Counted from the first letter of the stretch, positions 1 to 9,468 are shown. The stretch is 64,000 nt of DNA from Streptomyces sp. NBC_00440 (GCF_036014215.1 NZ_CP107921.1:1931501-1995500); one strand, 5' to 3'. A program made the numbers and translations. Notes: generated by a model from the letters alone, not told the origin.

Positions 1-637
1 AGGGGTCGAACTCGTCGGACCGCAGCAGCGCGTCGGCCCCCGTCTCCGCCGGGGTACGGGCCAGCCGGAGCGCCGTGCGCAGCGCCGACCCCGCGTCGGT
101 TGCGCCCGCAGCCGTCAGCAGCGTGCGGGTGGCCTGTTCGCTCAGGCCCTCGATGCGGTGCAGCACGAGGGCGGCCCTGGCGGCCGCCGTGGTCCCGGAC
201 AGCGCCTGTTCCAGGGCGAGTTCGTCGGCGCCGCCGGACCGGGGGAAGATCCGCAGCCCGAAGACGGCGGGCAGCGCGGGCCGCAGCGCACGCGGCGCGG
301 GCAGTTGCCGGGGCCACCAGCCGGGACGCTGTCCGTACGCCAGGGCGGTCGCCAGCACGCGCTGTCTGACCAGGGCGTACCCGGGGTCCTCCGATGTGCC
401 GCGCTGGACGGGCACGCGCGGCCCGCCCGGGCCGCTGTCACGCGAGGCGGGCAGCGCCCGCTGGACGGCCGCATGGGCGGCGAGCGCCCGGCGGTGGCGG
501 CCGAGGGACGGGGGCAGCGTGATGTAGGCGAGGCGGACGAGCCGCGGATAGTGCTCGACGAGTGCGGCTTCGGCCTGTTCCACGCCCACTCGGGCGGCGC
601 CGGACCGCGCCCCTTCCGGTTGCTCTTGCGTTCGCAT
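1..637 (-). CDS. Sigma-factor-like protein, N-terminal part (runs off window)
   Basis: The first 212 codons, from the ATG at 637-635, are open and continue beyond base 1. The protein is clearly paralogous to the complete gene at 36098-38038. Both share the blocks EHYPRLVRLAY (residues 28-38 here), LPPSLGR (41-47) and FPRSGGADELAL (131-142), with the same spacing and surroundings. The first block resembles region 2 of ECF sigma factors, and the stretch around EGLSEQATRTLL resembles region 4, but both are degenerate. By analogy with the paralogue I expect a transmembrane helix and an extracytoplasmic domain in the missing part. No function is known to me. The homology within the window is seen directly; the sigma relationship is inference. 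Confidence 0.75.
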   Translation of the reverse strand, partial: MRTQEQPEGARSGAARVGVEQAEAALVEHYPRLVRLAYITLPPSLGRHRRALAAHAAVQRALPASRDSGPGGPRVPVQRGTSEDPGYALVRQRVLATALAYGQRPGWWPRQLPAPRALRPALPAVFGLRIFPRSGGADELALEQALSGTTAAARAALVLHRIEGLSEQATRTLLTAAGATDAGSALRTALRLARTPAETGADALLRSDEFDP

Positions 638-785
638 GACGGGGGTGGCCCCTCCGGGGTGAGTGATCGAATCGCTTCACCCGTCAAACGAGTGATTCAT
701 CGGACGGTCACATCGCCTGGTAACAAGAGGGCCGCTGATCGGCGCTCCGCGTGCGCGGCGCCCCGCCAACCACGATGCTGGACGC

Positions 786-1304
786 GTGAGGGACGAGACG
801 GAGTTCTGGGAGACCATCGACAGCACTCGCGCGGCCGCCGACGGCGACCCCGAGGACCATGCCGACCTGCTCACCGAGCGATTGGCGCAGCTCGACCCGG
901 AGTCCGTACTGGAGTTCGCCCGGTACTTCGAGACGCGCTACAACCGTGCGTACCGCTGGGACCTGTGGGGTGCGGCGGTCGTGCTGCTGCGCGAGAGCGA
1001 CAGCGACTCCTTCGACTACTTCCGCTGCTGGCTCATCGGCCAGGGCCGGGAGATCTTCGAGGGCGCGCTGCAGGACCCGGACGCCCTGGCCGATCTCCTC
1101 GACGACTTCGACGAGGAGATCGACGGCGACGGCGAGGAGCTGGGGTACGCGGCCGACGAGGCGTACGAGCAGCTCACCGGGGCGCCTACGCCCGACCTCG
1201 GTATTCCGCCGCAGGCCGCCGACCCGGAGGGGCCGCCCGTCGACTTCGACGACGAGGCGCTCGCCGAGCGGTATCCGCGCCTGTGGGAGCGGTTCGGCTC
1301 CTGA
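786..1304 (+). CDS. DUF4240 domain protein
   Basis: A 172-residue, strongly acidic soluble protein starting at GTG 786. The N-terminal FWETID motif, the central FDYFRCWLIGQG segment and the C-terminal YPRLWERF are typical of the DUF4240 family, whose function is unknown. An upstream ATG at 775 is closed by a stop within four codons, so GTG 786 is the first usable start. There is no Shine-Dalgarno sequence. A GATGCT hexamer ends six bases before the GTG, compatible with leaderless transcription. It stands alone and is followed after 33 bp by a convergent acetyltransferase gene. Confidence 0.8.
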   Translation: MRDETEFWETIDSTRAAADGDPEDHADLLTERLAQLDPESVLEFARYFETRYNRAYRWDLWGAAVVLLRESDSDSFDYFRCWLIGQGREIFEGALQDPDALADLLDDFDEEIDGDGEELGYAADEAYEQLTGAPTPDLGIPPQAADPEGPPVDFDDEALAERYPRLWERFGS

Positions 1305-1337
1305 GCGCGCACGCGCCCCCCGGTCGTGGCTGCGGGC

Positions 1338-1835
1338 TCAGTACGCGGTGAGGCCGCGTCCCATCAGTACGTCGTCGACATACCGGCCCGCCAGGTGGAA
1401 CTCTCCCGGCAGCACGCCCTCCACCGCGAACCCCTCGGCGGCGTAGAGCTCGCGGGCCGGGGTGTTGGGTCCGAGCACCCGCAGGGTGATGCGGGTGGCT
1501 CCCTGACGCCGCGCATCGGCGCACGCGGCCCTCAGCAGCGCCCGGCCCACACCGTGGCGGCGCGCCGTGGCGGCGACGGCCAGGCCCTGGATCTGGCGCA
1601 CATGGGCGTTGCTGGCGAGCGGGGTCGGCCGTACCAGCCGGATGTAGCCCACGACCGAGCCCGCCAGCTCGGCCACCAGGTGGTCGTCCGGCCGGTGGTG
1701 CTCGTCGAAGAAGGGCCGATACGGGGGCTGGGGCTGCGGCATGACCTCGTGCAGCGTGGACCAGGTCGCCCGGTCGAGCTCGCCGAGCACCTCACCGTCA
1801 CCGGGTACGGCCACACGTATGTTCGGGTCGGACAT
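1338..1835 (-). CDS. GNAT family N-acetyltransferase
   Basis: A 165-residue protein spanning one GNAT fold. The acetyl-CoA pyrophosphate-binding motif A is visible as RRHGVGRALL (residues 92-101), after the beta-strand IQGLAVA. The motif B region RELYAAEGFAVEG (128-140) follows, as in ribosomal-protein or small-molecule acetyltransferases. The substrate cannot be read from sequence. The start at MSDPN (1835) is chosen because the GNAT fold begins at once and because further extension would run into the divergent gene at 1906. The two genes share a 70-bp intergenic promoter region. Confidence 0.85.
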   Translation of the reverse strand: MSDPNIRVAVPGDGEVLGELDRATWSTLHEVMPQPQPPYRPFFDEHHRPDDHLVAELAGSVVGYIRLVRPTPLASNAHVRQIQGLAVAATARRHGVGRALLRAACADARRQGATRITLRVLGPNTPARELYAAEGFAVEGVLPGEFHLAGRYVDDVLMGRGLTAY

Positions 1836-1905
1836 ACGAGCCACTCTGCCACGGGCACCGGCGGCGGCACTGCGCAATTCCACCGCGGTGCGTGAGGATG
1901 GGCCC

Positions 1906-2793
1906 ATGCGTATCGCGATTGCCGGAGCATCAGGACTGATCGGTACGGCGCTGGGCCGTTCCCTGCGCGCCGACGGCCACGAGGTGGTGCGGCTGGTCCG
2001 CCGGACCGCCCAGGCCGCGGACGAGGTGGCGTGGGACCCGGTCCGGGAGCACGTGGACACGGCCGGTCTGACCGGCTGCGACGCGGTGGTCAACCTGGCC
2101 GGGGCGGGGGTCGGCGACCACCGCTGGACGGACGCGTACAAGAAGGAGCTGCGGGACAGCCGGGTGCTGGGCACCGCCACCCTCGCCGACGCCGTCGCCT
2201 CGCTCGACGTGCCGCCGGCGGTGTTCCTGTGCGGCAGTGCGGTCGGCTACTACGGAGACACGGGCGACCGCGCGGTCGACGAGGGCGCGCCCCCCGGTGA
2301 GGGCTTCCTCGCCTCGCTCTGCGTCGAGTGGGAGGAGGCGGCCCGCGCGGCCGAAGAGGCGGGCGTCCGGACGGCGTTCGCCCGTACCGGACTTGTGGTG
2401 GCCAAGGAGGGCGGGGCCTGGGGCAGGCTCTTCCCGCTGTTCAAGGCGGGGCTCGGCGGCCGGATGGGCGACGGCAGCCAGTACTGGAGTTTCATCGCGC
2501 TGCACGACCATGTCGCGGCGCTGCGCCACATCCTGGACACGGAGACCCTGTCGGGCCCGGTGAACCTGACCGGCCCTCAGCCGGTCACCAACCGCGAGGT
2601 GACAGCGGCCATGGGCCGGGTCCTGCACCGCCCCACCGTGTTCACGGCACCGGCCCCCGCGCTGCGGATCGCGCTGGGCGAGTTCGCGGGGGACGTCCTG
2701 GGGAGCCAGCGGGTCCTCCCACAGAAACTCCTGGAGTCGGGCTTCACTTTCGCGTTCCCGGAGATCGACGAGGCGATCCGGGCGGCGGCGTAG
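1906..2793 (+). CDS. TIGR01777 family NAD(P)-dependent epimerase-like oxidoreductase
   Basis: A 295-residue extended SDR protein. The nucleotide-binding GASGLIG lies at residues 7-13 and a YYGDTGD motif sits near the position of the SDR catalytic tyrosine. The C-terminal part (PQKLLESGFTFAFP) is the DUF1731 extension typical of this family. The family is related to the cell-division-associated SulA-like epimerases of cyanobacteria and plants, but its substrate is unknown. ATG 1906 follows a GTGAGGA ribosome-binding site at about 9 bp, which decides the start over upstream in-frame codons. It is divergent from the GNAT gene and appears monocistronic. Confidence 0.9.
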   Translation: MRIAIAGASGLIGTALGRSLRADGHEVVRLVRRTAQAADEVAWDPVREHVDTAGLTGCDAVVNLAGAGVGDHRWTDAYKKELRDSRVLGTATLADAVASLDVPPAVFLCGSAVGYYGDTGDRAVDEGAPPGEGFLASLCVEWEEAARAAEEAGVRTAFARTGLVVAKEGGAWGRLFPLFKAGLGGRMGDGSQYWSFIALHDHVAALRHILDTETLSGPVNLTGPQPVTNREVTAAMGRVLHRPTVFTAPAPALRIALGEFAGDVLGSQRVLPQKLLESGFTFAFPEIDEAIRAAA

Positions 2794-3033
2794 GGCGCGT
2801 TCACGCCCCCGCGCTGAAGGCGACAGACAGGCGGCTTCCCCGGCCCCCGCGGCCCCACGCCGCCCACCGGCCCCGCGCCGTGCGACCCCGCGCCCCCGTA
2901 CCCCCGCGCCGCGCGCCTGCCCCGCGCCGCCCCGCTCCCTACTCTCAACCCGAATCAGGGCATTTCCGCGGCCCGTTGGGGGAATCAGCCCTGCACGGAA
3001 GACCGCGGCCGCGCCGACCTCGGGGAGGGGCAC

Positions 3034-4428
3034 GTGCTCAGTACCGCACGCCATGCCGACGTGATCATCGTCGGAGCCGGGCTCGCCGGCCTGTCAGCAG
3101 CTCATCGGCTGACCAGTGCCGGTGTGTCGGTCAGCGTCCTGGAGGCCGCCCCTTCGCCGGGCGGCCGCATGTCCACCGAGCTGACCGGCGGCTTCCGCCT
3201 GGACCGCGCCGGAGGGTTCCTGAACACCTCGTACCCGGAGCTGCTCCGCGCTCCGTGTCTGGGCGAGACGGACCTCAGACTGTTCTCACCGGGCGTCCTC
3301 GTGCACAGCGGGGGCCGTCTGCACCGTACGGGCGAGGCCCGGGGCACACGGGGCGCATTCAGCGCCGCACGCGCCCTTCGAAGCGCCTCACGCGCCCCCC
3401 TGAGCAGTGCCCTCGCGGGCAGTGCGCTTACGGGCGGCGGACGCCCGGGCAGTGCACTCGCGGGAAGCGCCCTCGCCGGCGGTGCGTTCGTGAGCGGCGC
3501 ACTCGACCGGGCCAGGCTGGGCGCCGCGCTGGCCCGCCTCGCGGCCACCCCGGTGGAACGGCTGCCGGCCCGCCCGGAACAGACCGCGCTCGCCGCGCTC
3601 CGCTCGTACGGCCTCCCGCCCCGTACTGCCACCGGCGTCCTCAAGCCCCTGCTGTCCGCGCTGCTGAGCGACCCCGGGCTGACCACGTCGAGCCGCTGCG
3701 CTGATCTCGCCCTGCGGAGTTACGCCCGCGGCCGGCTGTGCGTACCGGCGGGCGGCGCGGGCGTCCTGCCCGAGCGGCTGGCGGCGACGCTGCCGCCGGG
3801 CACGGTGTGCACCGGGGTGACCGTCACCGCCGCCTCCATCAGCTCGGTCACCACGGCAGAGCTGGGCACGCTGAACTGCCGTGCGCTCATCGTGGCGACC
3901 GACGCCAGCTCGGCGGCCCGGCTGCTGCCCGGTCTGCGGATCCCGGACTTCCACCCGGTGACGGTCCTTCACCACACCGCCCCGGCGCCTCCGCCCACCG
4001 GCGCGGCCCTGGTCCTGGACGCCGACCGCTCGGGCCCCGTCTCGCACAGCGCGGTCATGAGCGAGGTCGACCCCCTGCGGGCCCCGGACGGCCGCGCGCT
4101 GATCTCGTCGACGGTGCTCGGCGCCCCGGGACCCGGCCTGGAGCGTGCGGCCCGCGCTCAGCTGGCCGCGCTCCACGGCACACCGACCGACGACTGGGAA
4201 CTCCTCGGCGTCCACCACTCCCCCGACGCGGTCCCCGCGATGCCGCCGCCGCACGACATGCGCCGCCCGGTCCGGCTGCTCGCGGGTCTGTACGTGTGCG
4301 GCGACCACCGCGACACCAGCAGCGCCCAGGGCGCACTCGCCTCGGGCCGGCGCGCCGCACAGGCGGTCATGCGGGACTTCGGCATCAAACCGGACGTCGA
4401 GGTGGACGAGTTCCCGCTCACCGCGTGA
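3034..4428 (+). CDS. FAD-dependent amine oxidase/phytoene-desaturase-like oxidoreductase
   Basis: A 464-residue protein starting at GTG 3034, preceded by GGGGAGGGG. The N-terminus is a Rossmann dinucleotide-binding motif (GAGLAGLSAAHRL) followed by the glutamate/GGR motif (EAAPSPGGRM) of the NAD(P)-binding_8/amine oxidase superfamily. The C-terminal GLYVCGDHRDTSSAQGALASGRRAA is the second FAD-binding signature. The middle (residues about 118-155) contains an alanine/glycine/serine-rich internal repeat of GSALAG units that is absent from typical family members. The substrate could be a carotenoid-like polyene or an amine; context gives no help because no isoprenoid gene is adjacent. Confidence 0.85.
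   Translation: MLSTARHADVIIVGAGLAGLSAAHRLTSAGVSVSVLEAAPSPGGRMSTELTGGFRLDRAGGFLNTSYPELLRAPCLGETDLRLFSPGVLVHSGGRLHRTGEARGTRGAFSAARALRSASRAPLSSALAGSALTGGGRPGSALAGSALAGGAFVSGALDRARLGAALARLAATPVERLPARPEQTALAALRSYGLPPRTATGVLKPLLSALLSDPGLTTSSRCADLALRSYARGRLCVPAGGAGVLPERLAATLPPGTVCTGVTVTAASISSVTTAELGTLNCRALIVATDASSAARLLPGLRIPDFHPVTVLHHTAPAPPPTGAALVLDADRSGPVSHSAVMSEVDPLRAPDGRALISSTVLGAPGPGLERAARAQLAALHGTPTDDWELLGVHHSPDAVPAMPPPHDMRRPVRLLAGLYVCGDHRDTSSAQGALASGRRAAQAVMRDFGIKPDVEVDEFPLTA
3395..3500. repeat. In-frame GC-rich repeat coding GSALAG units
   Basis: About 15-bp imperfect units of the type GGCAGTGCRCTCGCG recur inside the FAD oxidoreductase gene and encode alternating Ser-Ala-Leu-Ala-Gly units. 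The frame is kept throughout, so this looks like slippage expansion tolerated in a linker. Confidence 0.6.
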
Positions 4429-4563
4429 CACGACTCCGGCCGCGTGCTGCCGGGGCCTCCTGCCGTCGACTTCCGGCCGCCCGGTATGGCTCCCCGGGCG
4501 GACTCCGCATGCCGGGCGGGCGGGCCCGTCGGGCACGGAGACCCGCGGGGCGGCCGCCCGGCC

Positions 4564-6045
4564 TCAGCCCATCGCCGCGACGCGGTCCCGGTACCCTCGT
4601 ACCGCCGCCGCGTCCCGGTACGGCTCCAGCCTCCGCTCGAACTCGCGCACATACTCAACGGCCCGCACCGACCGCATCTCCCCCGCCTGCTGCGCCGACT
4701 CGGCCCCCAGCGCGCACGCCTGGTCCAGCTCACCGAGGCCCAGCCGCGCCGTGGCCAGCACCACCCGGCAGAAGAGCCGGGAGCGCGCGAAGGCAGGAGC
4801 GCGCAGCTGGAGCGAGCGTTCCGCGTACTGCGCGGCGGGCCGGTACTGCTGGAGGTCGCGGTGGCAGTGGCCGAACTCGTCCGCCAGCTGCGCCTCGTCG
4901 AAGAACCGTGCCCAGTACGGCACTTCGTCGCCGGGACGCGCCGCCTCCAGGGCCCGCTCGGCCCGGGCGAGGGAGGCCGTGCAGGCCCGCACCTCGCTGA
5001 GCACCCCGTGGCCGCGCGCCTCGACGGCGTGCAGCAGCGCCTGGACGATCGGCGGCGCCGAGCTCCCGATGCCCTGCTGGGCCACCCGCGCCAGCTGGAC
5101 CGCCTCCCTGCCGTGCCCGAGATAGACGGCCTGGCGGCTCATGGTGACGAGCACGTACGAGCCGTACGCCCGGTCCCCTGCCGCCTGCGAGAGCCGCAGG
5201 GCCTGGACGAAGTAGCGCTGGGCGAGCCCGTGGGCCGCGATGTCGTACGAGGTCCAGCCCGCGAGCCGAGTCAGATCAGCGGCGGCCGCGAAGAGCCGCC
5301 GGCCGGTCGTCTCCCCGTACGTCCCGCGGAGCATGGGCTCCGCCTCGTGCTCCAGATAGCGCACCAGTGCCTGCCGGGCGTGGCCGCCGCCGTACGCGTG
5401 GTCGAGCGTGCGGAACAGCTCGCCCACCGACCGCAGCGCCGCGATGTCCCCGGCCCCGACCCGCTGCCCGGTCGTCCGGTCGGTCTGCCGCTGGCGCGGC
5501 ACCGTCGGGCGGGGCTGCGCGGGGACCCTGGCGCCGGAGCGGGGCGGCTCGGCGCGGCCGTTCTGCCCCGGCCTCACTCCACCGGCCGAACCGGGTGTAC
5601 CCCAGTCGTCCGGGCGGCCGATCAGCCAGTCCCGGCTCGGCACGACGAGCCCGGCCGGGGTGAAGGCGATCTTGCGCAGTTCGGCGTGGCTGCCGGAGTC
5701 CTTGCGCCAGAGACCGCTGACGATGTCGACGGCCTCCTCGGGTGTACCGGCGAATTCCAGCCCCGCGTAGACCGGCGCGCAGGCGTCGAGCCCCAGATCC
5801 TGCGCGGAGAGCCTGCGTCCCAGGCGTCTGGTGAAGACCTCGGCGATCAGCGCGGGCGTGGTGCCGCGCGGCTGCTGGCCGCGCAGCCAGCGGGTCACCG
5901 ACGTCTTGTCGTACCGCAGGTCGAGACCGTGCTCAAGGCCGAGCTGGTCGACTCTTCTGGCCAGCCCCGCGTTGGAGAATCCTGCCTCTCCGATGAGCGC
6001 GGCGAGCTGGCGGTTGGACGTGCGCTGCGGGGTTCGTTCCGTCAT
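4564..6045 (-). CDS. NsdA-like pleiotropic regulator with TPR-type C-terminus
   Basis: A 493-residue cytoplasmic protein. The N-terminal third (SNRQLAALIGEAGFSNAGLARRVDQLG, then KTSVTRWLRGQQPRG) is a helix-turn-helix-like domain. After a Pro/Arg-rich linker at about residues 155-200, the rest is alpha-helical and repeat-like (tetratricopeptide type, e.g. YLGHGREAVQLARVAQ). This architecture and the opening sequence match the Streptomyces family that includes NsdA, a negative regulator of sporulation and antibiotic production. Which family member this is cannot be settled from sequence alone. The start at MTERTPQR is set by the HTH beginning at once. It is divergent from lipB with about 220 bp between them. 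Confidence 0.8.
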   Translation of the reverse strand: MTERTPQRTSNRQLAALIGEAGFSNAGLARRVDQLGLEHGLDLRYDKTSVTRWLRGQQPRGTTPALIAEVFTRRLGRRLSAQDLGLDACAPVYAGLEFAGTPEEAVDIVSGLWRKDSGSHAELRKIAFTPAGLVVPSRDWLIGRPDDWGTPGSAGGVRPGQNGRAEPPRSGARVPAQPRPTVPRQRQTDRTTGQRVGAGDIAALRSVGELFRTLDHAYGGGHARQALVRYLEHEAEPMLRGTYGETTGRRLFAAAADLTRLAGWTSYDIAAHGLAQRYFVQALRLSQAAGDRAYGSYVLVTMSRQAVYLGHGREAVQLARVAQQGIGSSAPPIVQALLHAVEARGHGVLSEVRACTASLARAERALEAARPGDEVPYWARFFDEAQLADEFGHCHRDLQQYRPAAQYAERSLQLRAPAFARSRLFCRVVLATARLGLGELDQACALGAESAQQAGEMRSVRAVEYVREFERRLEPYRDAAAVRGYRDRVAAMG

Positions 6046-6265
6046 CAGCTGTGCGGTCTCCTGCCTTCCGGGCCGGGAGCAGCCCTCATGGAACGGCGCG
6101 AATTTAGCGGGCTCAACCGCTCGTTCCGCCACCTTCGCCCCGGATTCATCCGATCGTGTGAGGAGGTGTCGTTTCTGCCCGCCCAGGGGTGCCGTTCGAG
6201 GCGGTCGTACAGTTGCTGGGTGGCGCCCTCCGGGGCGCGCTGTCCGTATGCGATGAGGAGCTGCC

Positions 6266-7063
6266 GTGAGCGAGCTGCGGTTTGTCCGTCTGGGGTTCGG
6301 CGAGGAAGCCGTCGAGTACCGGGAGGCCTGGCAGAAGCAGCGTGAGGTGCACGCGGCACGGTTCGCCGACGAGACGCCGGACACCGTGCTGCTTCTGGAG
6401 CACCCGCCCGTCTACACGGCGGGGCGGCGCACGGATGACAGCGAGCGCCCTCTCGACGGGACGCCGGTGGTGGACGTGGACCGCGGCGGCAAGATCACCT
6501 GGCACGGTTACGGCCAGCTGATCGGCTATCCGATCCAGAAACTGCCGCGCCCGGTGGACGTGATCGCGCATCTGCGCCGTCTGGAGGAGGCGCTGATCCG
6601 GGTCTGCGCCGAGTTCGGCGTCGAGACCAGCCGGGTCGAGGGCCGCGCGGGTGTCTGGGTGCTGGGCGACCCGGTGGAGCAGCGCCCGTCGATCGGCGGG
6701 CTGTCGCTCGATCTGGACCCGCGGCTGCACGACGAGGAGTTCGACCCGCGGATGAACGGCCCCGAGTACGCCCCGTCCAACGCCGGGCAGCGCCGCGAGG
6801 ACCGGAAGATCGCCGCCATGGGCATCCGGGTCGCGAAGGGCGTCACCATGCACGGCTTCGCGCTGAACTGCAATCCGGACACCACCTGGTTCGACCGGAT
6901 CGTGCCGTGCGGGATCCGGGACGCGGGGGTGACATCGCTCTCGTACGAACTGGGCCGCGAGGTCACGATCGCCGAGGTGCTGCCCGTCGTGGAGAAGCAC
7001 CTGCGGGACGTGCTGGAGAACGCGGCCCTGGCACCGCGTACGGTCGAGAGCGCCACCGCGTAA
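6266..7063 (+). CDS. lipB: Octanoyl-[acyl carrier protein]:protein N-octanoyltransferase
   Basis: LipB moves octanoate from acyl carrier protein to lipoyl domains of the 2-oxoacid dehydrogenases and the glycine cleavage H protein, the first step of de novo lipoylation in the cytoplasm. The protein has 265 residues. The family signature [17 protein letters not shown] (73-89) is intact, and the catalytic pair is visible as K181 in RKIAAMG and C215 in IVPCGI. GTG 6266 follows GATGAGGAG. The family is usually 210-230 residues; here about 40 extra residues (roughly 134-179) sit between the GVWV and KIAAMG motifs. lipA follows after 170 bp. Confidence 0.96.
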   Translation: MSELRFVRLGFGEEAVEYREAWQKQREVHAARFADETPDTVLLLEHPPVYTAGRRTDDSERPLDGTPVVDVDRGGKITWHGYGQLIGYPIQKLPRPVDVIAHLRRLEEALIRVCAEFGVETSRVEGRAGVWVLGDPVEQRPSIGGLSLDLDPRLHDEEFDPRMNGPEYAPSNAGQRREDRKIAAMGIRVAKGVTMHGFALNCNPDTTWFDRIVPCGIRDAGVTSLSYELGREVTIAEVLPVVEKHLRDVLENAALAPRTVESATA

Positions 7064-7233
7064 CGCGGCCGGCGGGCTTCGTCCGGGCGGTCCGTCCCCG
7101 TCCGGAAGAGGAGCGGTCCGGGCCGTTCGGGGGAATGCGCCTCAGCGGCCACGGGTTGGCCGGAGAACAAGCCATACATATGACGGGCGTACCCTGGTGT
7201 TCGCCGAAGAATCGAAGCTGTAGGGAGCCGGAC

Positions 7234-8187
7234 GTGTCCGCTGTCGCACCCGACGGGCGCAAGATGTTGCGTCTGGAGGTCCGGAACAGCCAGACCCCCA
7301 TCGAGCGCAAGCCCGAGTGGATCAAGACTCGCGCCAAGATGGGCCCCGAGTACACGAAGATGCAGGCCCTGGTGAAGTCCGAGGGGCTGCACACGGTCTG
7401 CCAGGAGGCGGGCTGTCCCAACATCTACGAATGCTGGGAGGACCGCGAGGCCACCTTCCTCATCGGCGGCGACCAGTGCACGCGGCGCTGCGACTTCTGC
7501 CAGATCGACACCGGCAAGCCGGCCGCTCTGGACCTGGACGAGCCGCGCCGGGTGGGCGAGTCCGTCGTCACGATGGACCTGAACTACGCGACCATCACCG
7601 GCGTCGCCCGCGACGACCTGGAGGACGGCGGCGCCTGGCTGTACGCGGAGACCGTGCGGCAGATCCACGCGATGACGGCCGAGCGGGCCGAGGGCCGCAC
7701 CAAGGTCGAGCTGCTCATCCCCGACTTCAACGCGGTCCCCGAGCAGCTGGCCGAGGTCTTCTCGTCCCGCCCGGAGGTCCTCGCGCACAACGTGGAGACG
7801 GTGCCGCGCATCTTCAAGCGGATCCGCCCCGGCTTCCGCTACGAGCGCTCGCTCGAAGTCATCACCAAGGCCCGTGAGGCCGGTCTGGTCACCAAGTCGA
7901 ACCTCATCCTGGGCATGGGCGAGGAGCGCGAGGAGATCAGCCAGGCGCTCCAGGACCTGTACGACGCGGGCTGCGAGCTCATCACCATCACGCAGTACCT
8001 GCGCCCCTCCCCGCGCCACCACCCGGTCGAGCGGTGGGTGAAGCCGGCCGAGTTCGTGGAGCTCCAGAAGGAGGCCGAGGAGATCGGCTACTCCGGCGTG
8101 ATGTCGGGTCCGCTGGTCAGGTCCTCGTACCGCGCGGGCCGGCTCTTCCGCCAGGCGATGGACCGGCGCGGCGCCGCCGCCGTGTGA
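7234..8187 (+). CDS. lipA: Lipoyl synthase (radical SAM)
   Basis: LipA inserts two sulfurs into protein-bound octanoyl chains to make lipoyl cofactors, completing the step started by LipB. The protein has 317 residues from GTG 7234, preceded by TAGGGAG. The auxiliary iron-sulfur cluster cysteines appear as C56, C61 and C67 in [12 protein letters not shown]. The radical-SAM cluster cysteines are C82, C86 and C89 in CTRRCDFC. The terminal RSSY motif ([12 protein letters not shown]) that ligates the auxiliary cluster is present. Reading frames extending upstream of 7234 have no family similarity and are rejected. Gene order lipB-lipA indicates a shared lipoylation locus. Confidence 0.97.
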   Translation: MSAVAPDGRKMLRLEVRNSQTPIERKPEWIKTRAKMGPEYTKMQALVKSEGLHTVCQEAGCPNIYECWEDREATFLIGGDQCTRRCDFCQIDTGKPAALDLDEPRRVGESVVTMDLNYATITGVARDDLEDGGAWLYAETVRQIHAMTAERAEGRTKVELLIPDFNAVPEQLAEVFSSRPEVLAHNVETVPRIFKRIRPGFRYERSLEVITKAREAGLVTKSNLILGMGEEREEISQALQDLYDAGCELITITQYLRPSPRHHPVERWVKPAEFVELQKEAEEIGYSGVMSGPLVRSSYRAGRLFRQAMDRRGAAAV

Positions 8188-8538
8188 ATCTGAGCACAAG
8201 CTACTACTGTGCGGTAGTCGCCGTGAGACGCGGCTCGTACGGTCCTCGCAGGTCGGGGGCTGCTACGGGCCGCGTCGGCCGTTCGGCGGGGATCACCTGG
8301 CCTTCATGGGCGTTTGACCGCCCGGACATGCCTTGGTAACAACAATCAGTGACTCTGGAACTACGCACCGGTCCGGAGCAACGATCCGGGCGCAACAATC
8401 CGGTGCACGACCCGGGAAGCACCGTTCCGGACGCCGCAGAATCGTTCCGCTTCACGCGCCGCACCACCCGCCTCTAGCACCACTCGCCGTACCGCTGTAT
8501 CCACTGTGTATCCGCTGCCGTCCCGAGGGGACCCCATC
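8188..8538. other. Gene-free stretch between lipA and a small ORF
   Basis: I see no convincing gene here. The segment holds a short ACTAC-N6-GTAGT inverted repeat at 8203-8218 just after lipA. From about 8330 it is relatively AT-richer, with repeated CAACRATCCGG words at 8375-8405, probably promoter and leader of the small gene at 8539. Confidence 0.5.
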
Positions 8539-8745
8539 ATGCAGGCCGCGACCCAGTCCGTACGCGCCACCGCCATCCCGACCGTCACCGGAGCACTCCG
8601 TGCGGTCGAGTCACTGCTGCTGAGCAACGGCCAGCGCACCGCCCGCCGCAATGCCTGGACATCGGTCCTGGAGGACCGCCGCCGGGCCAGGGACCGGGTC
8701 GACGCAGAGCACGTACTGGAGGCCGTGGCGGCCCGCACTTCTTAG
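8539..8745 (+). CDS. Small conserved-type hypothetical protein (68 aa)
   Basis: A 68-residue basic helical protein starting at ATG 8539, with GAGGGG nine to fifteen bases upstream. It has no recognisable domain: the sequence is mostly alpha-helical with an arginine-rich centre (QRTARRNAWTSVLEDRRRARDR). A GTG at 8506 would add eleven residues but lacks a ribosome-binding site. Its position between lipA and the DUF4191 gene matches a small gene I recall at the same place in S. coelicolor (SCO2195), which supports it being real. Function unknown. Confidence 0.7.
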   Translation: MQAATQSVRATAIPTVTGALRAVESLLLSNGQRTARRNAWTSVLEDRRRARDRVDAEHVLEAVAARTS

Positions 8746-8751
8746 TCCGCG

Positions 8752-8764
8752 TAAACTTCTGGCC
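8752..8764 (+). promoter_or_regulatory. Candidate leaderless promoter -10 element
   Basis: TAAACT at 8752-8757 lies seven bases before ATG 8765 and there is no Shine-Dalgarno sequence, the arrangement expected of a leaderless transcript. Confidence 0.45.
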
Positions 8765-9460
8765 ATGGCGAGGAAGGCAAACGCAGACTCTGAGAACACC
8801 GGGCGGCTCAAGCAGATCGCCCTGACCTACAAGATGACCCGCAAGGCCGATCCCAAGGTCGGTCTTGTCGTCGGTGGCCTGGGAATCGTCGTCTTCGGCG
8901 TCCTCCTCGTCGTCGGCTTCTTGATCGGTCACCCCATCTACCTGGGCATCCTGGGTTTCCTGCTGGCCTTCCTCGCGATGGCGATCGTCTTCGGACGCCG
9001 CGCCGAGCGAGCGGCCTTCGGGCAGATGGAGGGCAAGCCCGGCGCTGCGGCGGCGGTGCTCGAAAACGTGGGCCGAGGCTGGACCACGACCCCGGCCATC
9101 GCGATGAACCGCAACCAGGACGTCGTACACCGCGCGGTCGGCAAGGCCGGCGTGGTCCTGGTGGCCGAGGGCAACCCGAACCGGGTGAAGTCCCTGCTGG
9201 CCGCCGAGAAGAGGAAGATGGCGCGCGTCGTGGTGGACGTGCCGGTGCACGACATCATCGTGGGCGACGGCGAGGGCCAGGTGCCGCTGAAGAAGGTGCG
9301 CACCACGCTGCTGAAGCTGCCGCGCATCCTGACCGGCGCCCAGGTCACCGCTGCCAACGACCGGCTGCGCGCGATGGGCGACCTGATGTCGAACATGCCG
9401 CTACCGAAGGGCCCCATGCCGAAGAGCGCCCGCGCCCCGCGCGGCGGAAAGACGCGCTGA
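8765..9460 (+). CDS. DUF4191 membrane protein
   Basis: A 231-residue protein. After a short basic N-terminus (MARKANADSE, then KMTRKADPK) two adjacent transmembrane helices span about residues 37-80, followed by a long cytoplasmic domain with RNQDVVHRAVGKAGVVLVAEG and the basic tail PKSARAPRGGKTR. This is the actinobacterial DUF4191 family; function is unknown. ATG 8765 is chosen because upstream in-frame sequence reads through the preceding small gene. It ends at a very strong bidirectional terminator facing the RDD gene. Confidence 0.88.
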   Translation: MARKANADSENTGRLKQIALTYKMTRKADPKVGLVVGGLGIVVFGVLLVVGFLIGHPIYLGILGFLLAFLAMAIVFGRRAERAAFGQMEGKPGAAAAVLENVGRGWTTTPAIAMNRNQDVVHRAVGKAGVVLVAEGNPNRVKSLLAAEKRKMARVVVDVPVHDIIVGDGEGQVPLKKVRTTLLKLPRILTGAQVTAANDRLRAMGDLMSNMPLPKGPMPKSARAPRGGKTR

Positions 9461-9468
9461 CCCACGCC

